Source: Rhodoferax sp. PAMC 29310
Lineage (GTDB): Bacteria > Pseudomonadota > Gammaproteobacteria > Burkholderiales > Burkholderiaceae_C
Assembly: GCF_017948265.1 (NCBI RefSeq)
Contig: NZ_CP072852.1
Coordinates: forward strand, 4,529,250 to 4,593,249
Reading direction: 5' to 3'
DNA: 64,000 bases
Each line of letters begins with the position of its first letter. The stretch's first letter is position 1. Made by a program: the position numbers and the translations under genes. Below, piece by piece: positions 1 through 9,530 of this stretch. Under the pieces are notes generated by a model. The model saw only the letters and a list, made by a program, of their open reading frames with translations, had not been told where the DNA came from and ran no database searches.

Positions 1-891
1 CCCGGCGGCGTTGATGCGTGGCCCCAGGGCAAAACCGAAATCAAAGGTGGTGGCCGTCGCGGCTTGGCGCCCGGCTGCTACAAAAAGAGAAGCTAGTCCC
101 GCAGGCAGGGCGAGTGCCCGGATGCGTTTTAGCCCTTGAGCGACAAGGCGGCGGTTATTGGCGTCGAGCTTGACGACGTCTGCCACCGTGCCCAGCGCCA
201 CCAGCGGCAAAAGGGTGTCGAGCTTGGGTTGGTTTTGCGCGTCAAACACGCCGCGTTGGCGCAACTCGGCGCGCAACGCCAGCAGCACGTAAAACATCAC
301 GCCCACACCGGCGATGGACTTGCTGACAAACGTGCAGCCAGGCTGGTTGGGGTTGACGATGACATCGGCCTCGGGCAGTTCGATTTGGCCGTTGCGGCTG
401 GCGGGCAGGTGGTGGTCGGTGACCAGCACTTGCAAGCCGAGCGCCCGCGCCGTGGCCACGCCGTCGAAACTGGCAATGCCGTTGTCCACGGTGATCAACA
501 CATCGGCGCCACTGTCTCTGACGCGCTGCGAAATCGGTGGCGTGAGGCCATAGCCGTCCACCACGCGGTCCGGCACGATGTAGTCCACGTGCTGGGCGCC
601 CAGCAGGCGCAGGCCGCGCACGCCGACGGCGCAGGCGGTGGCGCCGTCACAGTCGTAGTCGGCCACGATGCAGAGTTTCTTGTTGGCGGCAATGGCGTCA
701 GCCAGCAACACGGCAGCGGCGGCGGTGCCCAACATGTCGGTGGGCGGAATGAGCCGGGCCAGGCCGTCATCGAGTTCCTGAGGGCTTTGCACACCGCGCG
801 CGGCGTAAAGCTGCGCCAGCAGAGGGTGAATGCCGGCCTGCTCCAAGGCCCAGGCCGAGCGGGGAGGTATGTCTCTTACTATTATTTTCAT
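1..891 (-). CDS. recJ: Single-stranded-DNA-specific exonuclease RecJ, C-terminus beyond window
   Basis: RecJ degrades single-stranded DNA 5' to 3' in recombination and mismatch repair. The 297 visible codons hold the DHH-family core: the DYDCDG metal motif with D78, D80 and D82, VDNG at about 135-138 and the DHH triplet at 159-161. The N-terminus (MKIIVRDIPPRSAWALEQAG) is typical of betaproteobacterial RecJ. The frame is open to position 1, so the rest of the roughly 570-residue protein lies outside. The ATG at 891 overlaps the stop of the upstream gene as ATGA, so the two are probably translationally coupled. The start region coincides with a copy of a short dispersed palindromic repeat (878-895). 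Identification is firm. Confidence 0.96.
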   Translation of the reverse strand, partial: MKIIVRDIPPRSAWALEQAGIHPLLAQLYAARGVQSPQELDDGLARLIPPTDMLGTAAAAVLLADAIAANKKLCIVADYDCDGATACAVGVRGLRLLGAQHVDYIVPDRVVDGYGLTPPISQRVRDSGADVLITVDNGIASFDGVATARALGLQVLVTDHHLPASRNGQIELPEADVIVNPNQPGCTFVSKSIAGVGVMFYVLLALRAELRQRGVFDAQNQPKLDTLLPLVALGTVADVVKLDANNRRLVAQGLKRIRALALPAGLASLFVAAGRQAATATTFDFGFALGPRINAAG

Positions 892-895
892 AGCT
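878..895. repeat. Short copy of the dispersed GCTAT..ATAGTA repeat at the recJ start
   Basis: On the minus strand this 18-bp stretch reads AGCTATGAAAATAATAGT. It resembles the end of the longer element seen at 25121-25177 and 41521-41575. It spans the rpfE-like stop codon and the recJ start codon. That it is a fossil copy of the same repeat is an inference from a short match. Confidence 0.4.
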
Positions 896-1811
896 GGTTC
901 AGCAGGTTAGACGCGGGCTGGGGGCCAAAAATTCTCTTAAATTGGCTTATCAGTGTGCGGGGGCGGCTCTGGAAGGTTTGGGCGTGGCGTTCGCCGCAGA
1001 GTGTGACTTGAACGGCCTCCCCTTGATCCAGCGCGGCCCGCAGTTTTGTGCATTCGTTGGCGTCGACCTGCTGCCAGGCTTGCGTCCAGCTGCTCCAATC
1101 TTCTTTCAACGCCGCTTGGCGCAGGGTGTCGATGACGATGGGCGGTGACGCACTCGCCGCAGGTGTAGTTGTGTTCAAGCGCCCGGTGCCGCTCAGCCAA
1201 AACGAATTGACCACGGGTGCGCGCCGGGAAGACCGGGCCTCGTTCACGGGATGGGTGTAGAGCAGCATCTGCATCTCGTTTTGCAAGCGGCGCAGAGGCG
1301 CAGCGTTGGCGTCGCGGGGCATCCAGTTTTCCAGGTTGCGCCCGGCCACCCGGTCCAGTGAGGCAGTGGCAATGTCGTCAAACACGGGGCTGTGGGCCAG
1401 CCATCGGGTGGCGTCATCAAACTGCAGCGTGATGCCGTCTTCTTCAAAATAGGGTTGCATGGCCGCCATCAGGGCGCGTGATTCATCTTCAGAAAAGTCT
1501 GCCAGAGGCCACTCGCCCATGGCGATCTGGTGCGAGCCTGCTTGCCAGTGGCATGGCGTGATGAAGGCCGCGCCGCTTTCAGCCTGCGCATGGTGAGCGG
1601 CCCAGGGGATGAGGCCGTCTGTCGTTGGCAAACCCAAGGCTCGGGCCAGCGCCCGTTCATGTGGGGTTGAGAGGCTGAACTCGTCGCCTTGGTCTGGTGC
1701 ATCGGCCGTCAGCCGGGCCAGCAGTTTCTCCAGCTGAGGGAGTTTCAGTTTCGGCAGGGCGGACGCGCAGCCTTCGGCGAGGCAATAGGCAAACGGAATC
1801 AAAAGGTGCAT
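888..1811 (-). CDS. RpfE-like protein encoded upstream of recJ
   Basis: This 307-residue protein starts MHLLIPFAYCLAEGCASALP. Proteins with this start and this place next to recJ are annotated as RpfE-like regulatory protein or, loosely, phosphoglycerate mutase. In Xanthomonas, rpfE also lies beside recJ in the rpf cluster. I see no RHG or alkaline-phosphatase-type metal motif that would support a mutase, so the enzymatic name should not be trusted. The gene overlaps recJ by four bases. No membrane segment or export signal stands out. The biochemical role is unknown; the assignment rests on family resemblance and synteny. Confidence 0.7.
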   Translation of the reverse strand: MHLLIPFAYCLAEGCASALPKLKLPQLEKLLARLTADAPDQGDEFSLSTPHERALARALGLPTTDGLIPWAAHHAQAESGAAFITPCHWQAGSHQIAMGEWPLADFSEDESRALMAAMQPYFEEDGITLQFDDATRWLAHSPVFDDIATASLDRVAGRNLENWMPRDANAAPLRRLQNEMQMLLYTHPVNEARSSRRAPVVNSFWLSGTGRLNTTTPAASASPPIVIDTLRQAALKEDWSSWTQAWQQVDANECTKLRAALDQGEAVQVTLCGERHAQTFQSRPRTLISQFKRIFGPQPASNLLNQL

Positions 1812-1899
1812 GGGGCGATTGTCCGGGAAACCGATGGGGCAGGGCTCCGAGAGTCACTTCCCCTCGAAACAAGGTCGGTGAATCAGGGCCTGCACGTCA

Positions 1900-1965
1900 A
1901 GTACTTCGTTATTCAAAAAAACAGATAAACATATTATTTAATATTTTTTTTGGAAATAACGAGTG
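1900..1965 (+). promoter_or_regulatory. AT-rich promoter-like segment upstream of the TauE/SafE gene
   Basis: About 60 bp between the divergent rpfE-like and tauE-like genes is far richer in A+T than its surroundings, with runs such as ATATTATTTAATATTTTTTTT. It probably holds the promoter of the rightward gene. No confident -35/-10 pair or operator can be fixed by eye. Confidence 0.3.
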
Positions 1966-2012
1966 ACCTCTACCATGCGCCAATTCGTTCAACTTCTATC
2001 AAAGCGGCCATC

Positions 2013-2971
2013 ATGCATCCCCACCCCAATCGTCCTGAACCTGTTGGATTCACCACCAGCGAAGCGCCGCGAAATGCGGTATTTAGTTCCCGCCTTTTCC
2101 GCTATTGGTTGTATTTCCAGGTTAGCTGGGTCACGCTGGCCGTGCTCTGGCTGAGCACGAGTCATCACCTTCCCGCCTTGACGGGCTATTCGGGCGAGAC
2201 GCCGGCCTGGGTGTCTGGTTTGTTGAGCGCCATGTTGGTGGGCATGGCGGCCCAATTGGTTGACGGCGCGCTGGGCATGGCTTACGGCGTGACGGCGACC
2301 ACATTTTTGATTGCCAACGGCGCTTCTCCTGCGGCTGCCAGCGCCAGCGTTCACATTGCCGAGGTGTTCACCACCGGTGCGTCCGGCTGGTCTCATTACT
2401 CCTTGGGCAATGTCAGCAAGAAGCTGTTTTGGCGCTTACTCGCACCGGGCTTGGTTGGCGTCACTGCGGGCGCATTGCTGTTGTTCCACATCGATGGCGC
2501 CATGATCAAACCCTATATCTCCGCCTATTTGCTGGGCATGGGCGGGTGGATTTTGTACCGCGCTTTCGTCCTTTACCGGCGCAAGAAGGTCATCGTTCCC
2601 GCGAAGAACCCCCCGGTGGCGGCATTGGCCATCACCGGTGGTTTTCTGGACGCTGTGGGCGGCGGCGGCTGGGTGCCCGTGGTCACCACGAATCTGATTG
2701 GCACGGGTCAAGACCCCCGCACCACCATTGGCACCGTCAACTCCGCCGAGTTCTTTTTTTCAGTGGCTGGCGCCGGAGTATTTACCTTGTTTGTGGGGAT
2801 CACGGACTGGTACCTGAGTACCTGATTGCAGGCTTGGTGCTGGGAGGACTGGGGGCGGCGCCTTTGGCGGCCCAGGTGACCTCACGCCTCTCCGCTCGCA
2901 GTCTTTTGCTGTTGGTGGGGGTCTTGATCAGTCTGGTTTCCGCGTTCAATTTGTACAAGGCGTTGCTGTAG
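2013..2971 (+). pseudogene. TauE/SafE-family sulfite/organosulfonate exporter, frameshifted
   Basis: This is a multi-spanning membrane protein of the TauE/SafE (DUF81) family, which exports sulfite or related anions. It shows the paired glycine-rich helices of the family (QLVDGALGMAYG early, GGFLDAVGGGGW late). The reading frame from ATG 2013 stops at 2825 after GITDWYLST. The natural C-terminus (LIAGLVLGGLGAAPL to the stop at 2971) continues in another frame. A perfect tandem duplication of GTACCTGA at 2810-2825 causes the shift, and removing one copy restores DWYLIAGL. The truncated product would lack about 50 residues, including the last membrane segment. It is either a true loss of function, a slippage-prone locus or a sequencing error. 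Confidence 0.88.
2810..2825. repeat. Perfect 8-bp tandem duplication (GTACCTGA twice)
   Basis: GTACCTGA occupies 2810-2817 and again 2818-2825. The second copy creates an in-frame TGA in the tauE-like gene and shifts the downstream frame. Removing either copy rejoins the two halves of the permease. Confidence 0.95.
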
Positions 2972-3081
2972 CGCACACGTCGAGCCAGTTCACTAGAAAA
3001 TCCCCTCTCCACCCCACCTGTCGGCAAAGCAGCGGCTGTCGGCGAGGTGGACCAGACACCGTTCAAGCGCCCACCACACAT

Positions 3082-4770
3082 TCAGCGACGGCCTGAAATT
3101 GGGGTCGTCCGGTCGATGATGGCGGCCACATTGATGCCGCGGGGCAGGGTGCCGTAGTTGTGGTGCCCCATTTGGGTCAGGCGGGAGTTGCAAAACGTAT
3201 CACTGATGAACGCCGGGCTGTGTCGCACCAGCAGGGCGCCCTGCAAGGCCAGGGCCATGCGGTCCACGATGTCGCGGGCGCGGTATTCAAGCGCCTGGAC
3301 CTCTTTGAAATCTTTAACGAGGGCGTTCACGTATTGATCCAACGTAGCGTTCCCCCCTCGAGCCTGGTTGACTTCGGCGAAAAACGCCTCGGCCACCTCA
3401 GGTGTTTTAGACAGGGCGCGTAGCACATCCAGACACTCCACATTGCCACTGCCTTCCCAAATGGCATTGACGGGCGCTTCCCGGTACAGGCGCGGCATCA
3501 TGCTGTCTTCCATGAAGCCGCTGCCACCAATGCATTCCATGGCTTCATAAGCATGGTTGGGGGTTCGCTTGCATATCCAGTACTTGCCCACCGCAGTGAC
3601 CAGTCGCACCAAAAGGTCTTCGTGCTGGTCGGTGCGGTGGTCCATGGCGCGGGCGATGCGCAGGGTGAGTGTCATGGCGGCTTCGCTCTCCAGCGCCAGG
3701 TCGGCCAACACGTTTTGCATCAGGGGTTGTTGGTTGAGCACCTTTCCAAAGGCTGATCGCACCGAGCAGTGGTGCAGCGCCTGTGACGCGGCCATGCGCA
3801 TGCCGGCACTGGAGCCAATCATGCAGTCGAAACGGGTCATGCTGACCATTTCGATGATGGTGCGCACGCCACGGCCTTCGTCACCCACCATCCAGGCCAT
3901 CGCACCGCGAAGTTTTGTTTCGCTGGACGCGTTGGACGCATTGCCCATCTTCTTCTTGAGCCGCAGTACCTGCATCGGGTTTTTGCTGCCGTCCGGGCGC
4001 CATCGGGGTAGCAAAAAGCAGGACAAGCCACCGGGTGCTTGCGCCAGCACCAAAAAGGCGTCGCACATGGGGGCGGACACAAAGTACTTGTGTCCTACCA
4101 GTTCGTACATCTGGCCGGGGCCGCCGCCGCCCATGGGGATGGCACGGGTGGTGTTGGCCCTGACATCCGATCCACCCTGTTTCTCCGTCATGGCCATGCC
4201 GATGGTGACGCCTAGTTTCTGTTCAGCCGGGATGTTGCGTGGGTCATAAACGCGTGCGGTGACTTTGGGCACCCAGGTGGCGGCCAGATCGGCTTGCAGG
4301 CGCAGGCTGGGTACGGCGGCAAAGGTCATGGTGATGGGGCAACCGTGCCCGGCCTCGACCTGCGTGTGCATATAGGTTTTGGCGGCGCGGGCCACATGGG
4401 CGCCGGTCCGTGGTTCGGTCCACGGGGACGCGTGCAGCCCCTGCTCAATGCTGGTGGTCATCAGTCGGTGATAGGCCGGGTGAAATTTGACCAGATCAAC
4501 GCGTGTGCCAAAACGGTCATGTGTGTCTAGCTCTGGCGTGTATTTGTTGGCCAGCTGGCCCTGCTCCATGTACTCGGCAGTCCCGATCATTTGTCCAAAA
4601 TTGTTCAGCTCGACTTGTGCCCAGCTGGCGCCTTCGCGAACAACCGCTTCGGACAAGGCGACATCTTGTGTGTAGAGGTTGTAGTCACACAGCTCGGTTG
4701 CAAGGTTGCTGAGTTCATGGGTGTCGGCCTGGGAGGCCCCCGTTTGAATGGGTGAATTTTCAGGGGTCAT
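3082..4770 (-). CDS. AidB-like acyl-CoA dehydrogenase
   Basis: This 562-residue flavoprotein belongs to the AidB branch of the acyl-CoA dehydrogenase superfamily (E. coli AidB is about 541 residues, linked to the alkylation response). Family marks are the MTEKQGGSDVRANTTRA segment, LVGHKYFVSAPMCDAFLVLAQ, GGLSCFLLPR, the KKKMGNASNASSE block and YREAPVNAIWEGSGN, where the glutamate is in the usual catalytic-base region. A GGAGA ribosome-binding site precedes ATG 4770. It stands alone, convergent with the tauE-like gene. A role in fatty-acid or isovaleryl-CoA oxidation cannot be excluded; true AidB function in DNA protection is not shown by sequence. Confidence 0.88.
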   Translation of the reverse strand: MTPENSPIQTGASQADTHELSNLATELCDYNLYTQDVALSEAVVREGASWAQVELNNFGQMIGTAEYMEQGQLANKYTPELDTHDRFGTRVDLVKFHPAYHRLMTTSIEQGLHASPWTEPRTGAHVARAAKTYMHTQVEAGHGCPITMTFAAVPSLRLQADLAATWVPKVTARVYDPRNIPAEQKLGVTIGMAMTEKQGGSDVRANTTRAIPMGGGGPGQMYELVGHKYFVSAPMCDAFLVLAQAPGGLSCFLLPRWRPDGSKNPMQVLRLKKKMGNASNASSETKLRGAMAWMVGDEGRGVRTIIEMVSMTRFDCMIGSSAGMRMAASQALHHCSVRSAFGKVLNQQPLMQNVLADLALESEAAMTLTLRIARAMDHRTDQHEDLLVRLVTAVGKYWICKRTPNHAYEAMECIGGSGFMEDSMMPRLYREAPVNAIWEGSGNVECLDVLRALSKTPEVAEAFFAEVNQARGGNATLDQYVNALVKDFKEVQALEYRARDIVDRMALALQGALLVRHSPAFISDTFCNSRLTQMGHHNYGTLPRGINVAAIIDRTTPISGRR

Positions 4771-4936
4771 GGTGGTGTCTCCAGATTGATTCGGGATTGT
4801 CCCTTGCGTGCTGGCGTGGTCAAGTCACACAGGGGCAGAGTGACAGTGCATCTGGAACTCAGGGTAAGTGGGGCAGAAAATCTCAGGGTTACCCCTCGGT
4901 GCCACAATGGCGCCTGTTCAAAATAACGGTAATTTG

Positions 4937-6193
4937 ATGCAAATTCCCTACGAGCTTATCCTTGGCTGGCGTTACACGCGGGCCGGTCGCGCTACCCGGC
5001 GCAATGGTTTTATTTCCTTTATCTCCGGGGTGTCCATGCTGGGCATTGCCTTGGGCGTGGCCGCGCTCATCATCGTGTTGAGCGTGATGAACGGGTTTCA
5101 GAAAGAGGTGCGGGACCGCATGCTCAGCGTGGTGTCGCACATCGAGATCTACGCCCCTTATGGTGCGGCCTTGCCCGATCTGGCGCGTACCCTGGCTGAA
5201 ACGCGGTCAAACCCCCAGGTTATTGGTGCTGCACCTTTTATAGCGGCTCAGGCACTGCTGGCGAGGGGTGAGGACATGAAAGGCACCATTGTTCGGGGCA
5301 TTGACCCGGCCTTGGAGCCTGAGGTGACCGACCTGGCGGGTGAGTTGAAAAACACCGCGCTAACCCGCTTGATTCCGGGCGAATTCGGTGTGGTGCTGGG
5401 CGGCGAGCTGGCCCGCTCGCTCGGCGTGCGTGAAGGCGACAAGGTCACGCTGGTGGCGCCCAGCGGCCAGGTTACGCCGGCGGGTGTGGTGCCCCGCCTC
5501 AAGCAAATGACGGTGGTGGGCACGTTTGACTCTGGCCACTATGAATACGACTCTGCACTGGTGCTGATGCATGTGGACGATGCTGCCCGCATCTTCCGCC
5601 TGGAAGGGCCCAGCGGCGTGCGACTCAAGCTGCAAGACCTGCATCAGGCCCGCGCGGTGGCAGCGGAGTTGGCCAAGACCTTGACTGGTGACCTGCTGAT
5701 TCGCGACTGGACGCGCCAGAACCGCACCTGGTTTGCCGCAGTTCAGCTGGAAAAACGCATGATGTTCATCATCCTGACGCTGATCGTGGCCGTGGCCGCG
5801 TTCAATTTGGTCTCCACCCTGGTGATGACGGTGACGGACAAACGGGCCGACATTGCCATTTTGCGCACCTTGGGCGCTAGCCCCCAGAGCATCATGGGTA
5901 TCTTTGTGGTGCAAGGCGCCATGGTGGGTGTGATTGGCACACTGGCTGGCTTGGTGCTGGGCTTGGGTGTGGCCTTCAACATTGATGTGCTGGTGCCCGC
6001 GCTGGAGCACTTCCTGGGGGCGACGTTTCTGCCCAAAGATGTTTACCTCATCAGCAGCATGCCCAGCGACCCCCAGCAGTCCGACATATTGCCGGTGGCC
6101 ATCATTTCTTTGGTATTGGCTTTTCTGGCCACCTTGTACCCGAGCTGGCGCGCCAGCCGGGTGAACCCGGCGGAGGCCTTGCGTTATGAATAA
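4937..6193 (+). CDS. lolC: Lipoprotein-releasing ABC transporter permease LolC/LolE
   Basis: This inner-membrane subunit of the Lol complex extracts mature lipoproteins from the inner membrane and hands them to LolA. The 418-residue protein has the LolC/E plan: an N-terminal helix (about 25-50, [20 protein letters not shown]), a large periplasmic domain, then three C-terminal helices with the FtsX-type motif [17 protein letters not shown] chose ATG 4937 because [17 protein letters not shown] is the conserved family start; the open frame extends further upstream. Its end overlaps lolD by eight bases. One permease gene rather than a lolC/lolE pair is common in betaproteobacteria. Confidence 0.95.
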   Translation: MQIPYELILGWRYTRAGRATRRNGFISFISGVSMLGIALGVAALIIVLSVMNGFQKEVRDRMLSVVSHIEIYAPYGAALPDLARTLAETRSNPQVIGAAPFIAAQALLARGEDMKGTIVRGIDPALEPEVTDLAGELKNTALTRLIPGEFGVVLGGELARSLGVREGDKVTLVAPSGQVTPAGVVPRLKQMTVVGTFDSGHYEYDSALVLMHVDDAARIFRLEGPSGVRLKLQDLHQARAVAAELAKTLTGDLLIRDWTRQNRTWFAAVQLEKRMMFIILTLIVAVAAFNLVSTLVMTVTDKRADIAILRTLGASPQSIMGIFVVQGAMVGVIGTLAGLVLGLGVAFNIDVLVPALEHFLGATFLPKDVYLISSMPSDPQQSDILPVAIISLVLAFLATLYPSWRASRVNPAEALRYE

Positions 6194-6926
6194 TCGTGTC
6201 CCCACCCCGGACGCATCTTCTGCGGTGCGGTCTGCGCTGCCCAAGCCAGGCGTCGTCTTGAGCGCGCGAGGTTTGACCAAACGCTTCACTGAAGGACGGC
6301 TGGATGTCACGGTCCTGCAGGGTGTCGACCTCGATGTGCATGCGGGCGAAACTCTGGCCATCGTGGGCGCCTCGGGCTCTGGCAAAAGCACCTTGTTGCA
6401 CCTGATGGGCGGGCTGGAGGCGCCGACAACCGGCAGTGTGCTTCTGAATGGTGCCGACCTGGCCCACCAAAGCGCCACCGAACAGGGGCGCTTGCGCAAT
6501 CAGTACCTGGGGTTTGTGTACCAGTTTCACCATCTGCTACCGGAATTCAGCGCGCTGGACAACGTGGCGATGCCGCTGTGGATTCGGCGCATGGCTCCCG
6601 AAGAAGCCGCCCAGCAGGCCAGCAAAATGTTGGAAAGTGTTGGGCTTCAAGACCGGTTGCACCATCGCCCTGCCGAGCTGTCGGGTGGAGAGCGTCAGCG
6701 GGTGGCCATTGCCCGGGCACTGGTGACGCGCCCGGCCTGTGTCTTGGCCGACGAGCCCACGGGCAACCTGGACCGCAGTACCGCCAACGGTGTTTTTGAA
6801 TTGATGATGGGGCTGGCTCGCACGCAGGGCACGGCGTTTATTGTGGTGACGCACGACGAGGCCCTGGCGGCGCGTTGTGGGCGTCAACTGCGGTTGGTGC
6901 AGGGCCAACTGGCCGGCACTTTGTGA
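6186..6926 (+). CDS. lolD: Lipoprotein-releasing ABC transporter ATPase LolD
   Basis: This is the cytoplasmic ATPase that powers LolC. It has Walker [10 protein letters not shown] at about 61-69, the signature [15 protein letters not shown], Walker [12 protein letters not shown] and a switch histidine (VVTHDE). Its 246 residues include about 20 extra N-terminal residues over the minimal LolD. The start ATG lies inside the lolC stop region (eight-base overlap), which implies translational coupling. Confidence 0.95.
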   Translation: MNNRVPTPDASSAVRSALPKPGVVLSARGLTKRFTEGRLDVTVLQGVDLDVHAGETLAIVGASGSGKSTLLHLMGGLEAPTTGSVLLNGADLAHQSATEQGRLRNQYLGFVYQFHHLLPEFSALDNVAMPLWIRRMAPEEAAQQASKMLESVGLQDRLHHRPAELSGGERQRVAIARALVTRPACVLADEPTGNLDRSTANGVFELMMGLARTQGTAFIVVTHDEALAARCGRQLRLVQGQLAGTL

Positions 6927-6957
6927 TTTGAAATATCAGTAAAGCGATGGAGCGCGC

Positions 6958-8193
6958 ATGAAAGAAGTTGGATTTACCACCGCCATTGTTCACTCAAACC
7001 GCCAAGCAGGCGCAGAGCACGGGGCCATACACAAGCCGATCCACACCTCGGTGCAATACGGGTTTGACCGCGTTGAAGACCTGGTGGGGGTGTTTCAGGG
7101 CAGCATCAAAGGCGGGTTCAACTACGCCCGTCAGGGCACGCCCACCACCGCAGCGCTGGAAACGCTGATCACTGGCTTGGAACAGGGCGTTGGCAGTGTC
7201 TGCTTTGCCACCGGCATGGCGGCCATCACCGCCACGTTTTTGACCCTGCTTCAGTCGGGTGACCACATCATCACCAGCCGCTTTGTGTTTGGCAACACCA
7301 ACAGTGTGCTGAGCACATTGGTACGCTTGGGTATCACTGTGTCCATGGTGGACGCGTCGGACAGCGCCCAAGTGGCGGCGGCCATTCAGCCCAATACCCG
7401 GTTGGTGTTTGTTGAGACCATCGCCAACCCCGGCACCCAGATTCCTGACCTTTCCGCCATTGGTGAGCTTTGCAAAGCGCGTGGACTTCTCTATGTCGTG
7501 GACAACACGGTGAGCTCCCCCGCGCTGTTCCGCCCCAAAAGTGTGGGTGCGGGCTTGGTTATCAATTCATTGACCAAAACCGTGGCGGGCCACGGCAGCG
7601 CCTTGGGCGGCTCGGTCACTGACACGGGTTGCTTTGACTGGCAAACCTACCCCAATATTCTGGACAGCTATCGCAAAGGCGATGCGGCGCAATGGGGCTT
7701 GTTGCAAATCAAGAAAAAGGGCTTGCGAGACATGGGCGCGTCCTTGTCATCGGAGCACGCCCATCAAATCAGCCTTGGTGCTGAAACATTGGCGTTGCGC
7801 GTGGAGCGGAGCAGCACGACGGCTCTGGCTTTGGCGCAGTACTTGGAAAAACACCCCGCGATTGGACGGGTGTACTACCCCATGCTGTCATCTCATCCGC
7901 AACATGCCATTGCCAAAAAACACTTCAGTGCGGGATCGTGGTTGTTGTCCTTTGAGCTGCGCGACGCATCTGACTGCTTTGCTTTCATCAACCGACTGCA
8001 ATTGCCCATCAAGGCCACTGGGCTGGGCGACACGCGCACGCTGATCATTCCCGTGGCGCACACCATTTTTTGGGAAGCCGGCGCACAGGTGCGGGCTGAG
8101 ATGGGCATTGCAGACGGTCTGATCCGCGTATCTGTGGGGCTGGAGGACAGCGCCGATTTGGTGGCTGATTTCGAACAGGCCTTGCACGGCTGA
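6958..8193 (+). CDS. Cys/Met-metabolism PLP-dependent enzyme (cystathionine gamma-synthase family)
   Basis: A 411-residue fold-type I PLP enzyme of the trans-sulfuration family. It shows YARQGTPTTAALE near the N-terminus, the PLP-stacking region CFATGMAAITATFL, VDNTVSSPALFRP and the Schiff-base lysine in NSLTKTVAGHGSALGG. Members act as cystathionine gamma-synthase, O-acyl-homoserine sulfhydrylase or cystathionine/methionine lyase, and sequence alone does not choose between them. The gene follows lolD by 31 bp, but the functions are unrelated. A ribosome-binding GGAG precedes ATG 6958. Confidence 0.88.
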   Translation: MKEVGFTTAIVHSNRQAGAEHGAIHKPIHTSVQYGFDRVEDLVGVFQGSIKGGFNYARQGTPTTAALETLITGLEQGVGSVCFATGMAAITATFLTLLQSGDHIITSRFVFGNTNSVLSTLVRLGITVSMVDASDSAQVAAAIQPNTRLVFVETIANPGTQIPDLSAIGELCKARGLLYVVDNTVSSPALFRPKSVGAGLVINSLTKTVAGHGSALGGSVTDTGCFDWQTYPNILDSYRKGDAAQWGLLQIKKKGLRDMGASLSSEHAHQISLGAETLALRVERSSTTALALAQYLEKHPAIGRVYYPMLSSHPQHAIAKKHFSAGSWLLSFELRDASDCFAFINRLQLPIKATGLGDTRTLIIPVAHTIFWEAGAQVRAEMGIADGLIRVSVGLEDSADLVADFEQALHG

Positions 8194-8322
8194 GATGCCA
8201 GGCTTTCTGTCGTTTAGCTCACGCCCTGGCCTGAAAGGGATGGCTTTCGAGGGTTTGCAGGGGGCCTTGATCGCCCTCGGGTGACCTAAGCTGCCCCACT
8301 TCCATAGCAGCAGGATGTGATC

Positions 8323-9525
8323 ATGAAATTTCGCCAGTTCAAACGCTTGGCTTGCCTGACCGGTTTGCTCGGTACTCTTGGCTTGGCCATCGCCCAACCC
8401 ACCCAAACTGTCAAAGTGGGTTTGATTGGCCCCTTGACTGGTCCCTCGGCTGATTTCGGCATCCCCATGGCGAATGGCGCCAAGCTGGCGGTGGACGAAA
8501 TCAATGCGGCTGGCGGTTACCTGGGGCGTCCGATTGAGTTGGTCATCCGAGACGACACGGCCAATCCCGATATGGGTTTGAAAATGTCCCAGGAGCTTGT
8601 CAAGGAGCAGGTCATAGCCACCGTGGGGTTTTGCAATACCGGTGTTGCTTTGAAGTCGCTGGAGGTTTATCAAACCGCCAAAACGCCTTTGATCGTGCCC
8701 TGTGCCACCGGCACACCCATCACCACCAAATACCCGGCGCCTGAAAGCTACATTTTCAGAACCTCAGCCCGCGACGCCATACAGGCGCCTTTTGTGGTGG
8801 ACGATATCGTCGCCCGAGGCTGGACCCGAGTGGCTGTTTTTGCCGACAAGACAGGGTATGGCGAGGCCGGCCTGCAAGATGTCGTGAAAGCATTGGCGGC
8901 CAAAAATCTCAAGCCGGTTTACATCAGTCGATTTGACCTTGGTGTGAAGGATTTACAGGCTGAGTTGAAAGAGGCTCAGGCGGCCAACGCCAATGTGGTG
9001 TTCAGCTACACCGTGGGCCCTGAGTTGGCCACCATTGCCCGGGGTCGGGCGGACTTGAAGTGGTCAGTTCCCCAGGTGGGACCTTGGCCGCTTTCCTTCC
9101 CGTCTTTCATTGACGGTGCCAAGGGCGCGGCAGAGGGCGCCTTGACCTCGCAAACCTTTATTGCCGAGCCCAGCAACGAGCGCCGTAGCTCTTTCATCAG
9201 CGCCTACGCCCGCAAGTACAAAACCAAAAACATGGGGGTGCCCATGGCCGCAGCGCAAGCCTACGATTCGGTCTATTTGCTGACCTACGCCATTCTGGGC
9301 ATTCGCAGCGGCGATTTGTCCGGGCCCAACGTCAAAAATGCGCTGGAGAACATGTCCAAGGTGTATTACGGCGTCACCGCGACCCACGAGAATCCCTTCA
9401 GCAAAGACGACAAAGACGCAGTGACCCCCAATATGCTGGTCATGGGCATGGTCAAAAACGGCGCAGTGACTTTTGCCTACCCGGAAGACCGTACGCGCAA
9501 CCTGTTTGTCCAGCGCAAGAAATAG
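8323..9525 (+). CDS. Branched-chain amino acid-type ABC transporter substrate-binding protein
   Basis: A periplasmic type I binding protein of the LivJ family. Residues 1 to about 24 form a signal peptide (MKFRQFKRLACLTGLLGTLGLAIAQ). The mature part begins with the hallmark VKVGLIGPLTGPSADFG and contains GAKLAVDEINAAGG. About 400 residues is normal. ATG 8323 is preferred over a GTG six bases upstream. No Liv permease or ATPase gene adjoins it, so it either works with a transporter encoded elsewhere or serves as a sensor. Ligand unknown. Confidence 0.9.
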   Translation: MKFRQFKRLACLTGLLGTLGLAIAQPTQTVKVGLIGPLTGPSADFGIPMANGAKLAVDEINAAGGYLGRPIELVIRDDTANPDMGLKMSQELVKEQVIATVGFCNTGVALKSLEVYQTAKTPLIVPCATGTPITTKYPAPESYIFRTSARDAIQAPFVVDDIVARGWTRVAVFADKTGYGEAGLQDVVKALAAKNLKPVYISRFDLGVKDLQAELKEAQAANANVVFSYTVGPELATIARGRADLKWSVPQVGPWPLSFPSFIDGAKGAAEGALTSQTFIAEPSNERRSSFISAYARKYKTKNMGVPMAAAQAYDSVYLLTYAILGIRSGDLSGPNVKNALENMSKVYYGVTATHENPFSKDDKDAVTPNMLVMGMVKNGAVTFAYPEDRTRNLFVQRKK

Positions 9526-9530
9526 GCCGG

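Noticed and set aside
5360..6499. Long open frame (379 codons) antisense to lolC/lolD
   Set aside because: It mirrors the codon pattern of the well-supported lolCD genes, is rich in His/Gln/Arg as shadow frames are, and has no domain.
8194..8322. GCCAGG/CCTGGC inverted repeat as a terminator
   Set aside because: Arms are short, far apart and not followed by a T-run.
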